DNA of 64,000 bases from Oxytropis ochrocephala (Eukaryota > Streptophyta > Magnoliopsida > Fabales > Fabaceae). Shown one piece after another: positions 32,952-44,319 of the stretch (its first letter is position 1; each line of letters starts with the position of its first letter). The stretch spans positions 83,048,398-83,112,397 of the forward strand of contig CM037091.1 in assembly GCA_020916435.1 (NCBI GenBank), read 5' to 3'. The notes under the pieces are model-generated. The model had not been told where the DNA came from and made no database searches. It saw only the letters and a program-made list of their open reading frames with translations. The position numbers were made by a program, and so were the translations under genes.

Positions 32952-35131
32952 CGAGGGCCGTCCGAGGCTACTTCCCACGAGGAGAGATCTAAGTCGTCTT
33001 CGAGCGACAGGAGCTCTGATTCTTCGAGTGGCTCGAGCTCGAGCGCGAGCTCCTCTAGCTTTTCCAGCAAGGGGTCAGTTAGCTTGGGGAGCTCTGACTC
33101 CAAGTCTGCCCATTCTGCTGTTCGGTCGAATAGCGATCCACCACCAGAAAATGCCATTCCTCGCGCCGCGAGTGGAGATGAAGAGGTGGCCATAGAGGAT
33201 GATGAGGTGCAGAGTGCCATCCCGGCCGAGGATGAAGAGGTGGTCGAGGTCGAGGGAGACCGAGCCGAAGAAGCTACTGAGGAGGTTGTGGTTCAGCCTG
33301 TGGCGAGTTCCTCTGGCCAGGGGGCGAACAATGAAGGAGGGTCGAACGAAGGAGTAGAAGATGTTCTGCCCGATATAGCCCGGGACCGATCTGACATGTC
33401 TTGGGTGTCAGAAACTCTTCGTTCTAATAGGAGTATTCTCACGGTCGGTCATTGGGCCCTGCCCGAGCTGCAGCTTCACTTCAGGAAATTACCGGGCTGG
33501 AGGGTAAGAGGCATGAAAGACGGAGAAGACATCGCGACCTATTCTGACAATCTGAAGTTCACGATGCATCGGATCGTGTTCGAGCGGATGAACATCACCC
33601 CACTCTTCACCAAGTTTCAGCGCGACGTTCTCCGCTATATCGGGGTCGCCCCTTCTCAACTCCATCCAAACGCGTGGGCGTTTTTGAAAACATTCGAAGT
33701 GCTTCTGACTATGCTCGGCCGGCCAGTGTCGGTCCAGTTATTTTTCGCTATTTTCGAGCTGAGTTGGCTGAGAGAGAAAGCCAATAAGGAAAAGAGGGAG
33801 CAGGTCTCCTTCAAGACTCAGAAGACCCAGCACCGGTACTTCAAAGCGTATCAAGAGTCGTTGGGCGCGGCCTGGAAAAGCCAATATTTTTGGGTCGTCC
33901 CAAATAAGGAGGCCGGCATGGCTATTTCTGAGATCCAGCCCGACGGGATGCTCGGTCCCCCTTTCTTCCCAATCATGTGGAATGAAGCTCACTTTTTCAG
34001 GCGGCCTGGCGACTATATTTATTCTGTTAAGGATTCGTGCGCCGACTTGGAGTCTCTGGAGATGATCAAGACTCTGGCGGGCATGATGCCCCCAGATCCT
34101 AAGGGCGACCTGCCTTGCCGTCCCTTTGTCCTGCTCGTGGGTCGAGCTCTTCAAGCCGAGATTGGTTCGCCTTTGGACTTCATCTTTGAATTTCGAATAT
34201 TGCTCGCTTTATCTAACTCTTGAATTATTCTTTTTTGCAGGGAGAATGGCGGGAAAGAACTGGGTCGAGCTCGAGAAAGTTCTGAATCCTCCTAAGAACA
34301 GCGCCTCCCGGCCGCCGTCACGGAACGTGGTCGATCTCGAGGGGTCGTCGAAGGTGCCTCCCACCCCCAAAAGCCAAGGGAAAAAGCCTGTTTCCAAAGT
34401 CTGATCGCCCCCTCACGACGATGACTGTTCTGCCAAGCGGACCAAGTTTGATAAGTGAGACTTGGATCTTGCTAAGTACGACATCCCTATTCTTTCACTC
34501 GAGGATTTAGGGCCGGTCAAATTCGAGCGGTTCAAGAAAAAACTCATGCAAGTTTGTGCTTCCCTTTGCATGGGGATGGACAAAATCATGCAAGAGCTGG
34601 CGGACGAAGCTGAAGGTATTTTATTCTTTTTACCCGTCGCGCTTTCGTTTACATTCGACCGACTAACCGACTTTGACCATCTTTGTTTGCAAAGCAGTGT
34701 GGTGAGAAGGATAAGGCATTGGCGGGGCGCAAAGAAAAGTGGAGAAACTAGCTAAGTCCAAGAAGGACGCTATGCAACGGGCCGAAGACGACCGGGCCAA
34801 GCTGTCGAAGAGGAACAAGGAACTCCAAGCTCAAGTAACCAATTTGAAGACCGACCTCGAAGTTTTGGAGAAAGAAAAGGCCGAATGGGGGACCCAGAGG
34901 GCTGAGCTGGAGGCGCAAGTTCGGAAGGTCGCCCAGATGGCTAAGGGTGCAGCGATCGAGCAGTTCTTCAATGCTCTAGGTCAGGTGCGGGTGCTGAACT
35001 CAGACTTGAGCATCAACTTTGATGAAAACTTGATAAAGCCCGACCACTATGTCGAGAACTGCAAGATCGTGCAGCCCGAAGAGCTTGACGATCAGGGCAA
35101 TGTCGTTCGTCTTAGCTCAATCCTCTTTTGA
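32952..35131 (+). pseudogene. Antisense additional ORF of TAT element 1, 'putative gypsy type transposon' domain
   Basis: The frame is open from 32952 (after a TGA) to 34223 and starts with a long Ser-rich stretch. No in-frame ATG precedes 33390, so the N-terminal exon appears lost. The middle contains LPELQLHFRKLPGWRVRGMK, FQRDVLRYIGVAPSQLHPNA and WAFLKTFEVLLTMLGRPVSV. This matches the plant domain known as putative gypsy-type transposon, which occurs in such antisense ORFs. Intron-like junctions follow (acceptor TTTTTTGCAG near 34240; donor GAAG|GTATTTTATT near 34616 and acceptor TTTGCAAAG near 34696). The last exon (34739-35131) is coiled-coil-like (RNKELQAQVTNLKTDLEVLE). Function unknown. 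An in-frame TGA at 34402 and missing start indicate decay. Confidence 0.7.
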
Positions 35132-35424
35132 AGCCCGCCTGCGAGCGGAGAAATCTTTGTAATACTTTGACTTGCCTTCGGGCACAACGATTTCTAAGCT
35201 GCCTACGAGCAGTGAGATACTAGGGCGCTTGGTGTCGACCGGGCGTCACTGTTTTGTAATGACATTTTAACTTGTCTTTCATTTTATTTACTTGAATTCG
35301 TGTCGTTAAGTTTACCCATCTTGTATGTTTATGTTTCTAAGCTTTCGAACTTTTAAGCCGCTCGTCGACCGTTATGTGCCTTTTCGGACGCACTCGTTAT
35401 AGACCGTTCGAGGGTGGACGTTTG
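35132..35424. other. Spacer after the antisense ORF in TAT element 1
   Basis: No gene supported. It shows GAGCG/GCGAG-rich words and one 'GCCTGCGAGCGGAGAAAT / GCCTACGAGCAGTGAGAT' pair (35137 and 35200). Probably the 3' untranslated region of the antisense ORF. Confidence 0.5.
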
Positions 35425-35665
35425 GGCCATTTCGATGGCACTCGATTGGGCCATTTTGATGGCACCTGTTGGGGCCATTTCGATGGCCGCTCGCGATAGG
35501 TCGTTTCGACGGCCTATTATGCTGGGTTATTACTTAACCCTTGGGCCATTTTCGATGGCACTCGCTGTAGATCGTTTCGACGACCCACTATGGCGGATTA
35601 TTATCCAACCCTTGGGCCATTTCGATGGCGCTCGAGGTGGATCGTTTCGACGACCCACTTACGTT
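35425..35665. repeat. 71-bp tandem repeat with TTCG-loop hairpins between convergent pol and antisense ORF
   Basis: Units start near 35469, 35541 and 35612, with a partial array before. Each has GCCATTTCGATGGC (stem GCCAT/ATGGC around TTCG) and TCGTTTCGA (stem around TTT). Two carry GGGTTATTACTTAACCC or a decayed form of it. Confidence 0.75.
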
Positions 35666-35836
35666 TGACAATTCTTCGGCCGCTCCTTTGCCATGAGCAT
35701 GTTTGAGCGACCGAGCATACATTCTTTGCGAGAAAGTAAATAACAGCAACTTTCAAAGGTCAGGCCTCTGTAAAAAACCCAGTGGGAAAAAGAGCGCCTG
35801 CCTGTCTTTCATTAATAAATCGTTCGTTCATTACAT

Positions 35837-37160
35837 TTAGACATAATACTTTCTAAGTTTTTCTGTGTTCCATGTTCTGGGGATAGTCGCCCCTTCCATG
35901 GTTTCCAACTCATATGCCCCCTTGCCGGTCTTCTTGACGACCCTGTATGGACCTTCCCAATTTTGTGCGAGCTTTCCTTGTCGGGCGTTCTTGTTTCCAA
36001 CGTCAGCACGCCTTAGGACGAGCTGCCCAATTGAGAAATCTCTCTTCTGAACTCGAGCGTTGTATCTAGCTACGACCTTCTGCTTGATCGGTTGTTCTCT
36101 AAGTGATGCTTGAGTGCGCAGACTCTTCAATCAGTCCAATTCTTCTCGTGACGCCTTGGCCGTCGTTATCGGCTATGGTAGGGGTTTGAAGTCCTCCAAT
36201 TTAGCTCCCCATTTCTATGGGTATAATAAAGATCGATTCCATACACAAGCTTTGGCGGCGACTCTCTGGTCGATGAATGAGGGGTCGCGTCTGCACGCCC
36301 AAAGAACGGATCGTAGCTCCTCGACCCGATTCCTTTGCTTCGCCCGGTCTTCCGTTTCAAACCACGCAGATAACTCGTTAGCCGCTTCAAACTTGGTCGT
36401 TGTTCATGCGGATGCTCGACCGAGGTGAAACGCATTTAACACCTAAGTCGGCCAACATTTCTCTAAATCTTTTATCCGCGAACCGGGTACCGTTGTCGGT
36501 TATCAATTCTTCGCGAGACGCCAAAACGGGCTAGCACACACCGACCAAGAACTTGCTTACTTTTGCCGATGTGATCGTTGCAAAGAGGCTCGGCCTCGAT
36601 CCACTTCGTAAAATAGTCTCATCGCCACGATCAAGAACTTGAACTGGCCTGGAGCAGGTGGAAACGGGCCTAGCAGATCCATGCCCCACCAGGCGAACGG
36701 CCAAGGTGAGACAAGACTTTGTAACTCGAAGAAGGTGCAATGTGGACATCGGCATGTACTTGACACTTTTGCATTTACGAACGAGCTTTAGCATCATCGT
36801 CCATGGTCGGCCAAGTAATAGCCTACCAGAGCTTTCTTAGCTATGGAACGTGCACCTTGGTGGCTACCACAAACACCTTCATGAATATCTCTCAACACAT
36901 GGTAAGCCGACCGACCGTCGAAGACATCTTAACAATGGGGACGAGAACCCTCTTCTGTATAATTTCTCTTCTATTACCGAATACTTGGTCGCCCTGAGCC
37001 TGACCAATTTCGCCTGCTTCTGGTCGCTCGGTTCTTCCCCTTCAACGATGTACCTGAGAATAGGGGCGATCCAATCTGAATCTGGATTAACACAAAGAAC
37101 GGCTGACAACTGGCTTGGCTTGGTTGACACACTCGGTCGATTTAGGGTCTCCTGAATCAA
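35837..37160 (-). pseudogene. TAT element 1 integrase, decayed
   Basis: The N-terminal part (37160-36879) includes LRATKYSVIEEKLYRRGFSS. The zinc-binding and core region (36800-36440) is broken by many frame changes but still gives WGMDLLGPFPPAPGQFKFL, the first DDE Asp. The C-terminal part (36130-35837) is clean: VVARYNARVQKRDFSIGQLV and GKLAQNWEGPYRVVKKTGKG. It ends at 35837, and tandem hairpin repeats and the convergent antisense ORF follow. Confidence 0.8.
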
Positions 37161-37862
37161 ACTTCTGTGATTTCCCGGAGTTTTGGTACTTGCAAGTTTT
37201 GATAGAATATCCGCTCAAACGTTTTCGGTCCAAGGTACGTGTACCACTTCGCTTTCGGTCGAATCGCTGAGCGGCTCTCTACTACGGCGGATAACTTTTT
37301 CAAAGACGTCATCCTTGGCATCGTATAAGTCTTTGATCTGCGAGACAACAAGTAAGGAGTCCGATCCGAGTTCAACCCGGTCGACATTAAAATCCCTAGC
37401 GGTGCCGCAGCCGCCTATGCACGCCTCATACTCGGCACCGGTTGTTCGATGTGTGGGAACGCAAAAGTCAATGAAACCTCCACGGCAAGGCCCTCGAATT
37501 TTCTAATATTAGGCTGCTCCACTTCCTTTGCTATTGGACGACCCATCTACATGCAAGATCCGTGTCGTTTGAGCTTGATCCTCCGGGATCGGGGTCATCT
37601 CGACTATAAAGTCGGCCAAAGACTGCGCTTTGCGGCCGTCGGATTCAAACTTAATCTCAAATTCGTTGAGCTCTATTGCCCACTTTATCATTCGTCCCGC
37701 CGGTCCGCCGATGAAGGACTTGCTCGATTGGTCGATCGGTCCCTTACCACGACACTGGTGGGCCACAAAGTAAGGTCTTAATCTTCGAGCACCACTAGAA
37801 GTGCAAGGGCAAATTTTTCTATTTTTTCGATATCTCATTTCGGGTCCTTGCGATGCACTCAT
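37157..37862 (-). pseudogene. TAT element 1 RNase H region (both domains), decayed
   Basis: The segment 37862-37509 carries the end of the first RNase H (RMIKWAIELNEFEIKFES) and the start of the archaeal-type second one (ILHVDGSSNSKGSGAA). A frameshift leads to GAEYEACIGG-like sequence and to 37387-37157, with SDSLLVVSQIKDLYDA-type sequence. The VDGS motif with the first catalytic Asp is intact. Confidence 0.7.
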
Positions 37863-39062
37863 CGATGAAATAGACCGGATTCTGCTTTAGGTCGCTTTCC
37901 CTGACTAACACAGCACTCAAAACTTCTTCTGCTATCGCCAAGTATAAATATAGTGTTTCGCCCTACAAATGGCTTGGTCATAATTGGCGGGTTAGTCAAT
38001 GCTTCTTTCAATTCCTCCAATGCTCATTTGGCATTGGTCATCCACTCAAAATCTATGTCTTTCTTCAGAGTGCGAGCGATTGGAGGCGACTTGCGGCCGC
38101 TTTTGGTATGAATCGGATAGAGCAACTACCATCCCGTTCATTTGTTGGATTTCTTTTTTGTGTCTTTGGCGGCCTCATGTCGGCGATCGCCCTACACTTC
38201 TCGTGGTTTGCTTTATCCTCTTTCGGTTAGGTGAAAGCCCAAAATCTGTCGGCCCTCACCCCAAAGGTACACTTCTGCGGATTCATCGAGTGAATTCTTC
38301 CTAGCTTCTTCAAAGATTTCCCTCGAAGTCGTTCACATGATCCGGATCGGTCCCACTTTTGATGATCATATCGCCCAAGTACACCTCAGATATTCGACCG
38401 ATCTGCCTCTTGAAAATCTTATTCATCATTCGCTGTAAGTCGCTCCAGCGTTTTTTTAGCCGGAAAGGCATCACCTTGTATTGAAAATTTCCTCGATCTG
38501 TCATGAAGGCTGTCTTGTGTCGATCGGGTGGATACATCGTAATCTGATTGTATCTTGAATAAGCGTCCAAAAAAGACAATAATTTATAACCCGAGGCGCC
38601 ATCGACCAATTTGTCAATGTTGGGTACAGGGAAGGCATCCTTCGGGCATGCCTTATTCAAGTCGGTGTAATCTACACACATTCTCCACTTGCCATTCTTC
38701 TTTTTAACCAACACGACATTGGATAGCCAGGTCGTGTACTTGATCTCTTCGATGAAGTCGGCCTTTACGAGGTCCTCAACGGCCTTTGCAGCGGCTTGAG
38801 ATTTTTCCTCACTCTGAGTTCGTCTTCTTTGAGCGACCGGCTTAACCCCTTCATCGACTGACAGTTGGTGGCAAGCTACTTCGATAGGAATGTCGGGCAT
38901 GTCTGATGCTTGCCATGCGAACAGGTCAGCATAGTCTTTCAAACATTGCACAAGGTCTTGCTTCACCCTGCTCTGGTAGGTCGCTACCGAGCTTAACTGT
39001 CTTTGTTGGGTCGTCTCCCAACTGCACATCTTCCAATTCCCATGAGGTTCTGGTCTTTTCAA
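37863..39062 (-). pseudogene. TAT element 1 reverse transcriptase, decayed
   Basis: The best segment (39062-38310) has YADLFAWQASDMPDIPIEVA, KKKNGKWRMCVDYTDLNKAC and SFLDAYSRYNQITMYPPDRH. The catalytic box is YLGDM where family members have an Asp pair, which would abolish activity. Downstream of 38310 (to about 37863) the thumb and first RNase H are readable only in scraps with several frame changes. Confidence 0.85.
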
Positions 39063-39120
39063 CTTTGTTCTTTAGCTCTCGGGCTAAGTCGTCGTCGTTA
39101 TCCTGTGGGTCGCTATCTGG

Positions 39121-39612
39121 TTAAAAAGAAGAATCAAATCGGGCCGAGATTGACTGGTGACCTTCACCAGTGCTTTGAGAACTTGGGCCACGATCTACCT
39201 CATCACAACTTTCTTGATATAAGTAGTGGCTCCGCCTGCGCCTCAGGTCGGCCGCCAAGGTAACCACCGGTCGTCTCTCGGCCAGAAATTTCATTTTCAA
39301 GTGCACCGTCGATGCCACGGCCTCTAGCTTGCCCAAGGTCGGCCTACCAATGATACAATCGATAGCATGATTTGATGGGGAGTATGAGGCGTCGTGCGGA
39401 CCGTCTGCACAAAGTGCTCTCTTGATTTGTCGTCACCAAATGTGACCATGAGTTCGATTGTTCCCAACGGGTAGGTGATCGCTCCATTGAAGCCCGTTAG
39501 GGGAGTAGGCTCGGCCTGGGGAATTATCTCGCTCCGATCAACCTTGATCTTGTCAATCAAATCTTCAAACATGATGTCGGCCGAGCTACAGTGGTCGACT
39601 AGAATTCTTTGA
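39121..39612 (-). pseudogene. TAT element 1 protease, interrupted
   Basis: The active-site region reads LVDHCSSADIMFEDLIDK (around 39600-39545), so the position after Asp is His where DTG or DSG is usual. The remainder PLTGFNGAITYPLGTIELMV and later MLSIVSLVGRPWAS are typical retropepsin-like sequence of this lineage. A stop at 39324 separates the end, which contains a decayed RAVAST-type segment. Probably inactive. Confidence 0.75.
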
Positions 39613-39614
39613 AC

Positions 39615-41689
39615 TTACGTGTTGGCCATAATCGCTCGATCACCAATGGAACATAAGCGTTCGGCTGCGTCGTCGGCGAGTCTTCGTCCCCCAAAGGAAA
39701 TGGGCGGTCTATTCGAGACCGGTCGTTCTGCAGAAGTTGAGGCAACCATTAGGAGCTCGTCCCACTTTCTTTTCATAGCTTTGTTGGACTCCTTACGATC
39801 CAACGGATTTCCACCGTGAATAACCATTGCTACGTTGCGCGCCTTTGGGCCGCGAGTATTCGATCTTGAGACCGATCTTTGTCTTGGGTGCTCGTTATGA
39901 CTAGAGCACCCTTTCCTCCTGTCTTGATCATTCTCTTTCGTCTTCTCTGAGGGTCGGTCGTCTTCCTCCGACCTCACATACTTGCCCAACTTGCCTTTCT
40001 CGAATGAGCTCTTCAATATCGTCTTTGAGGGCCATACGGTCATTAGTATCATGACCCCTTGCTTTTATGGTAGCAGCAGTACCTTTTGGTCGGTCGTGCC
40101 CCTTTCTTGTGAGCACGAGTGGATCGGGCCGCTTTACACCCAAAACTCATTGTTTCGCACTCACCGTAGATTTGTGCAATGGAGGTGTTGAGGCGAGTGC
40201 GGTGATCAAACTTCTTGTCCCGAAATCGGGCGGTTGTCTCGGCGACCTTCACGAGCTTTAAGCAGAGTCTGTCTTGCTCTTCTTTTGGTCGTGCACGGGC
40301 GGCCTTTCTTGCGGCTAAGGTTTCTTCATACGCCATATGAACGTTGGCCCTTGTTAGGAAGAAACTGAGATCTTGATAATGGTTCAACGTGAATTCCTCT
40401 ACGAACCTGTGGTCCGGTCGAATACCACGCTTTAGATACTTCAATTTGTCTTTATCGACAAGTCACGAAACGCAGACTTCGGCCTCGGTATTGAACCGGT
40501 CGATGTATCGTCTCAGCGTCTCATTATCACCTTGAACAACCGTGTCCAAGTGTTCTTCATATCGATATTGGCAGCGGTTGGCTGTATAGGGAGATAAGAA
40601 TATTCCGATCAAGTCTTGCCATGAGGAGATAGTATTGGGGCGAAGAGTCTCCCACCATTATAATGCCGGCCGTCCAACGATCGAGGGGAACAATGCAGCA
40701 CTTCATCGTCGAGCCCAATTCTCTCAGAATCGCAATAATTATTAAAGTCACAGGAGATGCTTATCCGGTCGCCACACGCAGTCAAATTTATTCATTAGGT
40801 GGCTTTCTCGGGTCTCTTGGAATCTTGTAACGCTGATTTCTCTAGTAAATGGGCGTGGACCGTTCGAATGTCGTTCGACCCGAAGGGTTGCATAGCGAGG
40901 CATGCCTCGTTGTTCGACATTCCATAGAATTCTCCGGATGGGCCAAATGGCGGAGGTTGAGGAGGCCTTACGGGTCGCTCGCTTTGACCTCTTCTTGGTC
41001 ATTGCGAGGCGTCCCCTTATTCTTCCATCCCGATAATCTTCCAACTCTTCACGAGAATCCCGGGACTCGCTTCTCGACCGACGTGAACCGGACGACTCAT
41101 TAGAGGAGTACACGGTGAAGCGGCGGCCGTGATCGTGGCGGTAGCTAGAGTCCTCATATTCATCATAAGATAATGAACGGCGTCTGCGCACGTTCCTGCT
41201 TGGGGGCGACCTACGTGCCCTTGTTCGTCGCGCCGGAGACCGGTGGGTGGTGCTCTCTCGGCGAGAAAGGCTCCTTCTAGGAGGGGAGCGGTGTGCACGC
41301 GTAGGTCGGCGTCGAGCAGAAGGTTCTCCGTCTTCCGCACGCTGGCGGCCCGGAATCGACCCTCTTTCGTAGCGAGAGATCAGCTCGTCGCGGTCTGCAA
41401 TGACCTGGTTCTTTCTTTGAAGGATCTGCAGAACGGCCTGAGTGACATGTTCGGGCAATTGGTCTTCAATGCCTGCCTCCATCAACTCGGGCGGTAGTTG
41501 GGGCGGAGCGTACGGTTGTACCTGCTCCAAGATCGGTCCGCGACCCTGCACCGAGGGTTCTTGCCGCGGATTCCCTTGAGATTCGTGAATCGTTACTGCT
41601 ACGCCCTCCGGGGTTTGTTGTTGAGGATGCTGCCCGGAGGGGTTGAGCCGAGATGAGGCCCGCGTCTGGGGCCGGTCGCGTGGAGCCAT
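39615..41689 (-). pseudogene. gag: TAT element 1 gag, interrupted
   Basis: It starts MAPRDRPQTRASSRLNP at 41689. The N-terminal third is strongly Arg/Ser-rich with repeated RRSP, resembling SR-type RNA-binding tails. Frames change near 40748 and again between 40444 and 40750. The second half (40444-40049) has VEEFTLNHYQDLSFFL-type capsid sequence and then YCCYHKSKGS; the next segment continues HDTNDRMALKDDIEELI. This YCxYH...GH zinc-binding region is characteristic of TAT gag proteins. The last part (to 39615) leads into protease. At least three breaks. Confidence 0.8.
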
Positions 41690-41712
41690 GAATGGAGTAG
41701 GATAGCGCTCGG

Positions 41713-41734
41713 GCCTCCCATCGCGTGGTCGCCA
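41713..41734 (-). other. Putative primer-binding site of TAT element 1
   Basis: TGGCGACCACGCGATGGGAG on the minus strand, 2 bp after the LTR end and about 25 bp before the gag ATG. Confidence 0.55.
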
Positions 41735-41736
41735 AT

Positions 41737-42085
41737 TGATCGCACACGACCAATGAAGTGTTGAAGTTATTGTTGTCCTCGCCGACCGGGGTGATCGTTG
41801 AATATGGGGAAGAACCGGGTCCGGGCTTCACGTTGAACACCTCGGGTGGTACCTGCAATGACACCGACGATCTAGTGAGTGGTCGCTCGCGGCCAGATAA
41901 CACAAGGTAAGAGAACGTACCTGATGCCATGTGCGAATGGCATATATATTTGTAGAAGTGCCAACCGTTAGCGAAGATTTCGGCCGGTTGCGAGAATTGC
42001 GGTCCAAGCAGCGTGTTTGGGCCGATTACGTTGGAGTGGGCCGACGGCCCAATTGCTGTTGGCAGTTCTTGTAATTGCTGATACA
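41737..42085 (-). repeat. 5' LTR of TAT element 1, about 349 bp
   Basis: On the minus strand it begins TGTATCAGCAATTAC and ends GTGCGATCA, with a TATA-like CAAATATATATGCC near 41940-41955. The PBS follows after 2 bp. No second LTR is present to confirm the ends. Confidence 0.55.
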
Positions 42086-44227
42086 CCCAGGAACAGCCAC
42101 AGAGTCGATTCTTGGTACTCTATGGAATTCCATACCTGTTTGTGTTGGTGCTGATATTAATTTCCCAAATATGCTTGTAGTTTTATCTGATTTTCAATTC
42201 AAGGTGTTCTTTGCATGGGTCATGAGCACTGTTCTTGAGAATATGTTTTCAGTAGGAATAATCATTTGCAGCTGTGAGTTTGGTGGTGTTATTAGAAGCA
42301 CGGTTATCATTGTTCTAAATAACAAACAAGGATATATTCACAATGCATGCAACATGTTTGAGAGATTGCCAACACAAGTTGTTGCGGCATGGCTTAGTTT
42401 AATTGCTGGTGGTGCTATCCATGGTCTGGAAATGTTAGCTTTGTCAGTCTTTTTGGAGATGGCTCAATTGGATACTCGCAAGTCATATCTAGGATACAAG
42501 CATATACACTTGGAAAACTCTATCTATGCAAAAATTTTGCTTCATTCTCATCCACACAATGAATTTCAGAGTTTAATTAATGATATTGGTGTGTATACTG
42601 ATTTAGTATCTAAACACATTGCCAAAGTTGGAGTAGTTCCTTGGTATTGCGATCCTCCAAATATCATGCCTTGGGGTAGTAATTCTAATGGGATATTATT
42701 CTGGTGCACAAGTGGGTGGATACAACAATACTTACATGAGCAATGTGGTATTGTTATAAAATGTGTGGCAATACTATTTCATTTATCGGGATACCATTTA
42801 TTCTAGAAAAGCTTCAAAAATGGCCTCCTGCACATCATTGGGTTCACCTTTTGAGCAAGTGGTATGGTTTGGTACCCTTGTTGATTGATAATTATCATCC
42901 TGCTGAATGGTGGCTGGTTGCAACTTTCATAGGACTCACAGAGGCGCAATTCGGTGAAGCATTTACAATTGGTGAAAGCAACAAGAAATTCTTCAACAAA
43001 ATCAAGCAAGGTCACAATTGGTTGTTGGTGAATCATGTTAGAAGATATTCTAATGAAGAGTTGGAAATGGTTTCTCAAGTTGGCTTTATGTATAGTTCTA
43101 TCACAGTGAATCTTTTGGATCAATTGCTTGGGACAAATAGTGATTGCAAAGTTGCAGACTCAATAATCCAGTTTTGGTCCACTCTCACAAGCTATATACT
43201 TGGAAAGTATGAAGTTGGTGCTATTAAAAACAGTGTTGATGCTGCAATAAATTGGTTTAGTACTTTCAAGAATGCTCCTTACATTTTTCAACCAATAGAA
43301 GGAGACATTATGGTACATATTCAACAAGTTGCAGCTGATCTGTCAAAACAATTCTATTATGCATCTCACCATGTCAGGATCAAGCAACAAACTATCCTAC
43401 CTATTGACCGTGAGGATTGGGATCCGGGTTGAAGCTGGCTATTTTGTAAATACGAAAGGGTCCTTGCAGTTGGAAAATATGTTGAATTTCTCTGTGAGAA
43501 TTGGAAAAATGCATCTCAGGTCGCATTTGGTCACGTTTACCGCAGTTAGATCATCATTGTTCAAACAGTGGGATCCAGGAATATCGGTTCTAAATGCTAA
43601 GTCAATTAAGATCATTCTACTTAACGATCTCCGTGCACTACAAACTGTCCCAATTGCATTGTGGTGTCATTTTCTCGTTTTCCCATTCCAGTTTGGTGTA
43701 GGTTTACTTTTCTCTACACATGTTCTATTAGCTGCATGATTGTTCCCCTGATTCCACACCTTGCAGAGCAAGCACTACTTTCCTATGTTCTCAATAATTC
43801 AAGTGGTTCTAGTAAAACAATTTCCTTAGGAGTTTTTGTGCAAGGTAGCTCATTCATCATGGAAGGTGTCTTTCTTGTTAGTCCCATTCAAACTGTCAAG
43901 ACAAGTGCAGCTATAGAGGGAGTTACTAACATGACACTTGATTACACACCACCAATCAAGGAAGACATCATTTGGTTGTTCTCAGATGGGGAAATCTTAC
44001 AAGCTGCTCCTCATCATAGATTATTGATTGCTTATATATTGCAAAACTCATGGCAGACTTCTAATGTTCACACTTCTCAAGCCAATAATTGGAGATTGAT
44101 TCTAGTTTCCTTGGGCCATGGAGTTGCTTCCACAATATCCCTTGTTATGCCAAGTATTTGGAAGGTTGCTTTGGGTCTTCATTGTTTGAAATCCTTATTT
44201 TCTTCTTTGCTAAGCTCTTATTTCTGA
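42086..44227 (+). pseudogene. Unidentified coding-like segment carried by the 326-bp-LTR element
   Basis: Three long open segments follow each other on the plus strand: about 42086-42806, 42743-43432 and 43661-44227. They overlap through frame changes (near 42745 and after 43432) and stops. The combined reading gives some 650 residues of helix-rich, Trp/Leu-rich sequence, for example HHWVHLLSKWYGLVPLLIDN and EMVSQVGFMYSSITVNLLDQ. It shows no retroelement motif and no introns. This could be a captured host transcript or a lineage-specific element gene. I do not recognise the protein. It abuts the TAT 5' LTR on its left, so its N-terminal part may be missing. Confidence 0.5.
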
Positions 44228-44236
44228 TCATTTTGT

Positions 44237-44319
44237 GCTTCCACACCAAATGTCACTTGGAAGGAATTGAAGAATTTGCACAACCTTGAGGACAAGGTTG
44301 ATTTTAAAGGGGAAGGTAT
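44237..44319 (+). pseudogene. Chromodomain-end remnant and polypurine tract
   Basis: The frame reads TPNVTWKELKNLHNLEDKVD, as in the C-terminal end of chromovirus integrases. The tract TAAAGGGGAAGGTA (44305-44318) follows, directly before the LTR. Confidence 0.6.

Larger units (their letters stand above)
32949..42085 (-). mobile_element. TAT-lineage Ty3/gypsy element 1 (Retand-like), 3' end truncated
   Basis: The minus-strand order from 42085 downward is: short LTR, PBS, gag, protease, RT, RNase H, integrase, then an antisense ORF on the plus strand. This is the architecture known for TAT-lineage elements with additional antisense ORFs. The sequence is distinctly GC-richer than its surroundings. 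The right end TGTATCAGC (minus strand) at 42085 is followed by CCCAG on the plus strand. The left end has no LTR: the boundary near 32949 is placed where the composition changes and the antisense ORF opens, so the 3' LTR and the beginning of that ORF appear deleted. Confidence 0.8.

Noticed and set aside
32949..33300. Left LTR for TAT element 1
   Set aside because: Compared with 41737-42085 in both orientations by eye; no shared block found.
41466..42086. Minus-strand open frame of 206 codons overlapping gag and LTR of TAT element 1
   Set aside because: It crosses LTR, primer site and gag in a frame different from gag and has no ATG near its start; it is a GC-rich shadow frame.
42075..42090. 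Start of the cargo frame placed at 42075
   Set aside because: The first bases belong to the TAT element 1 LTR end; the true cargo sequence starts at about 42086.
42086..44227. Assignment of the cargo to a named ARM/HEAT-repeat or Mediator protein
   Set aside because: Some helices suggest such a fold, but I could not match the order of motifs to any protein I know well, so no name is given.
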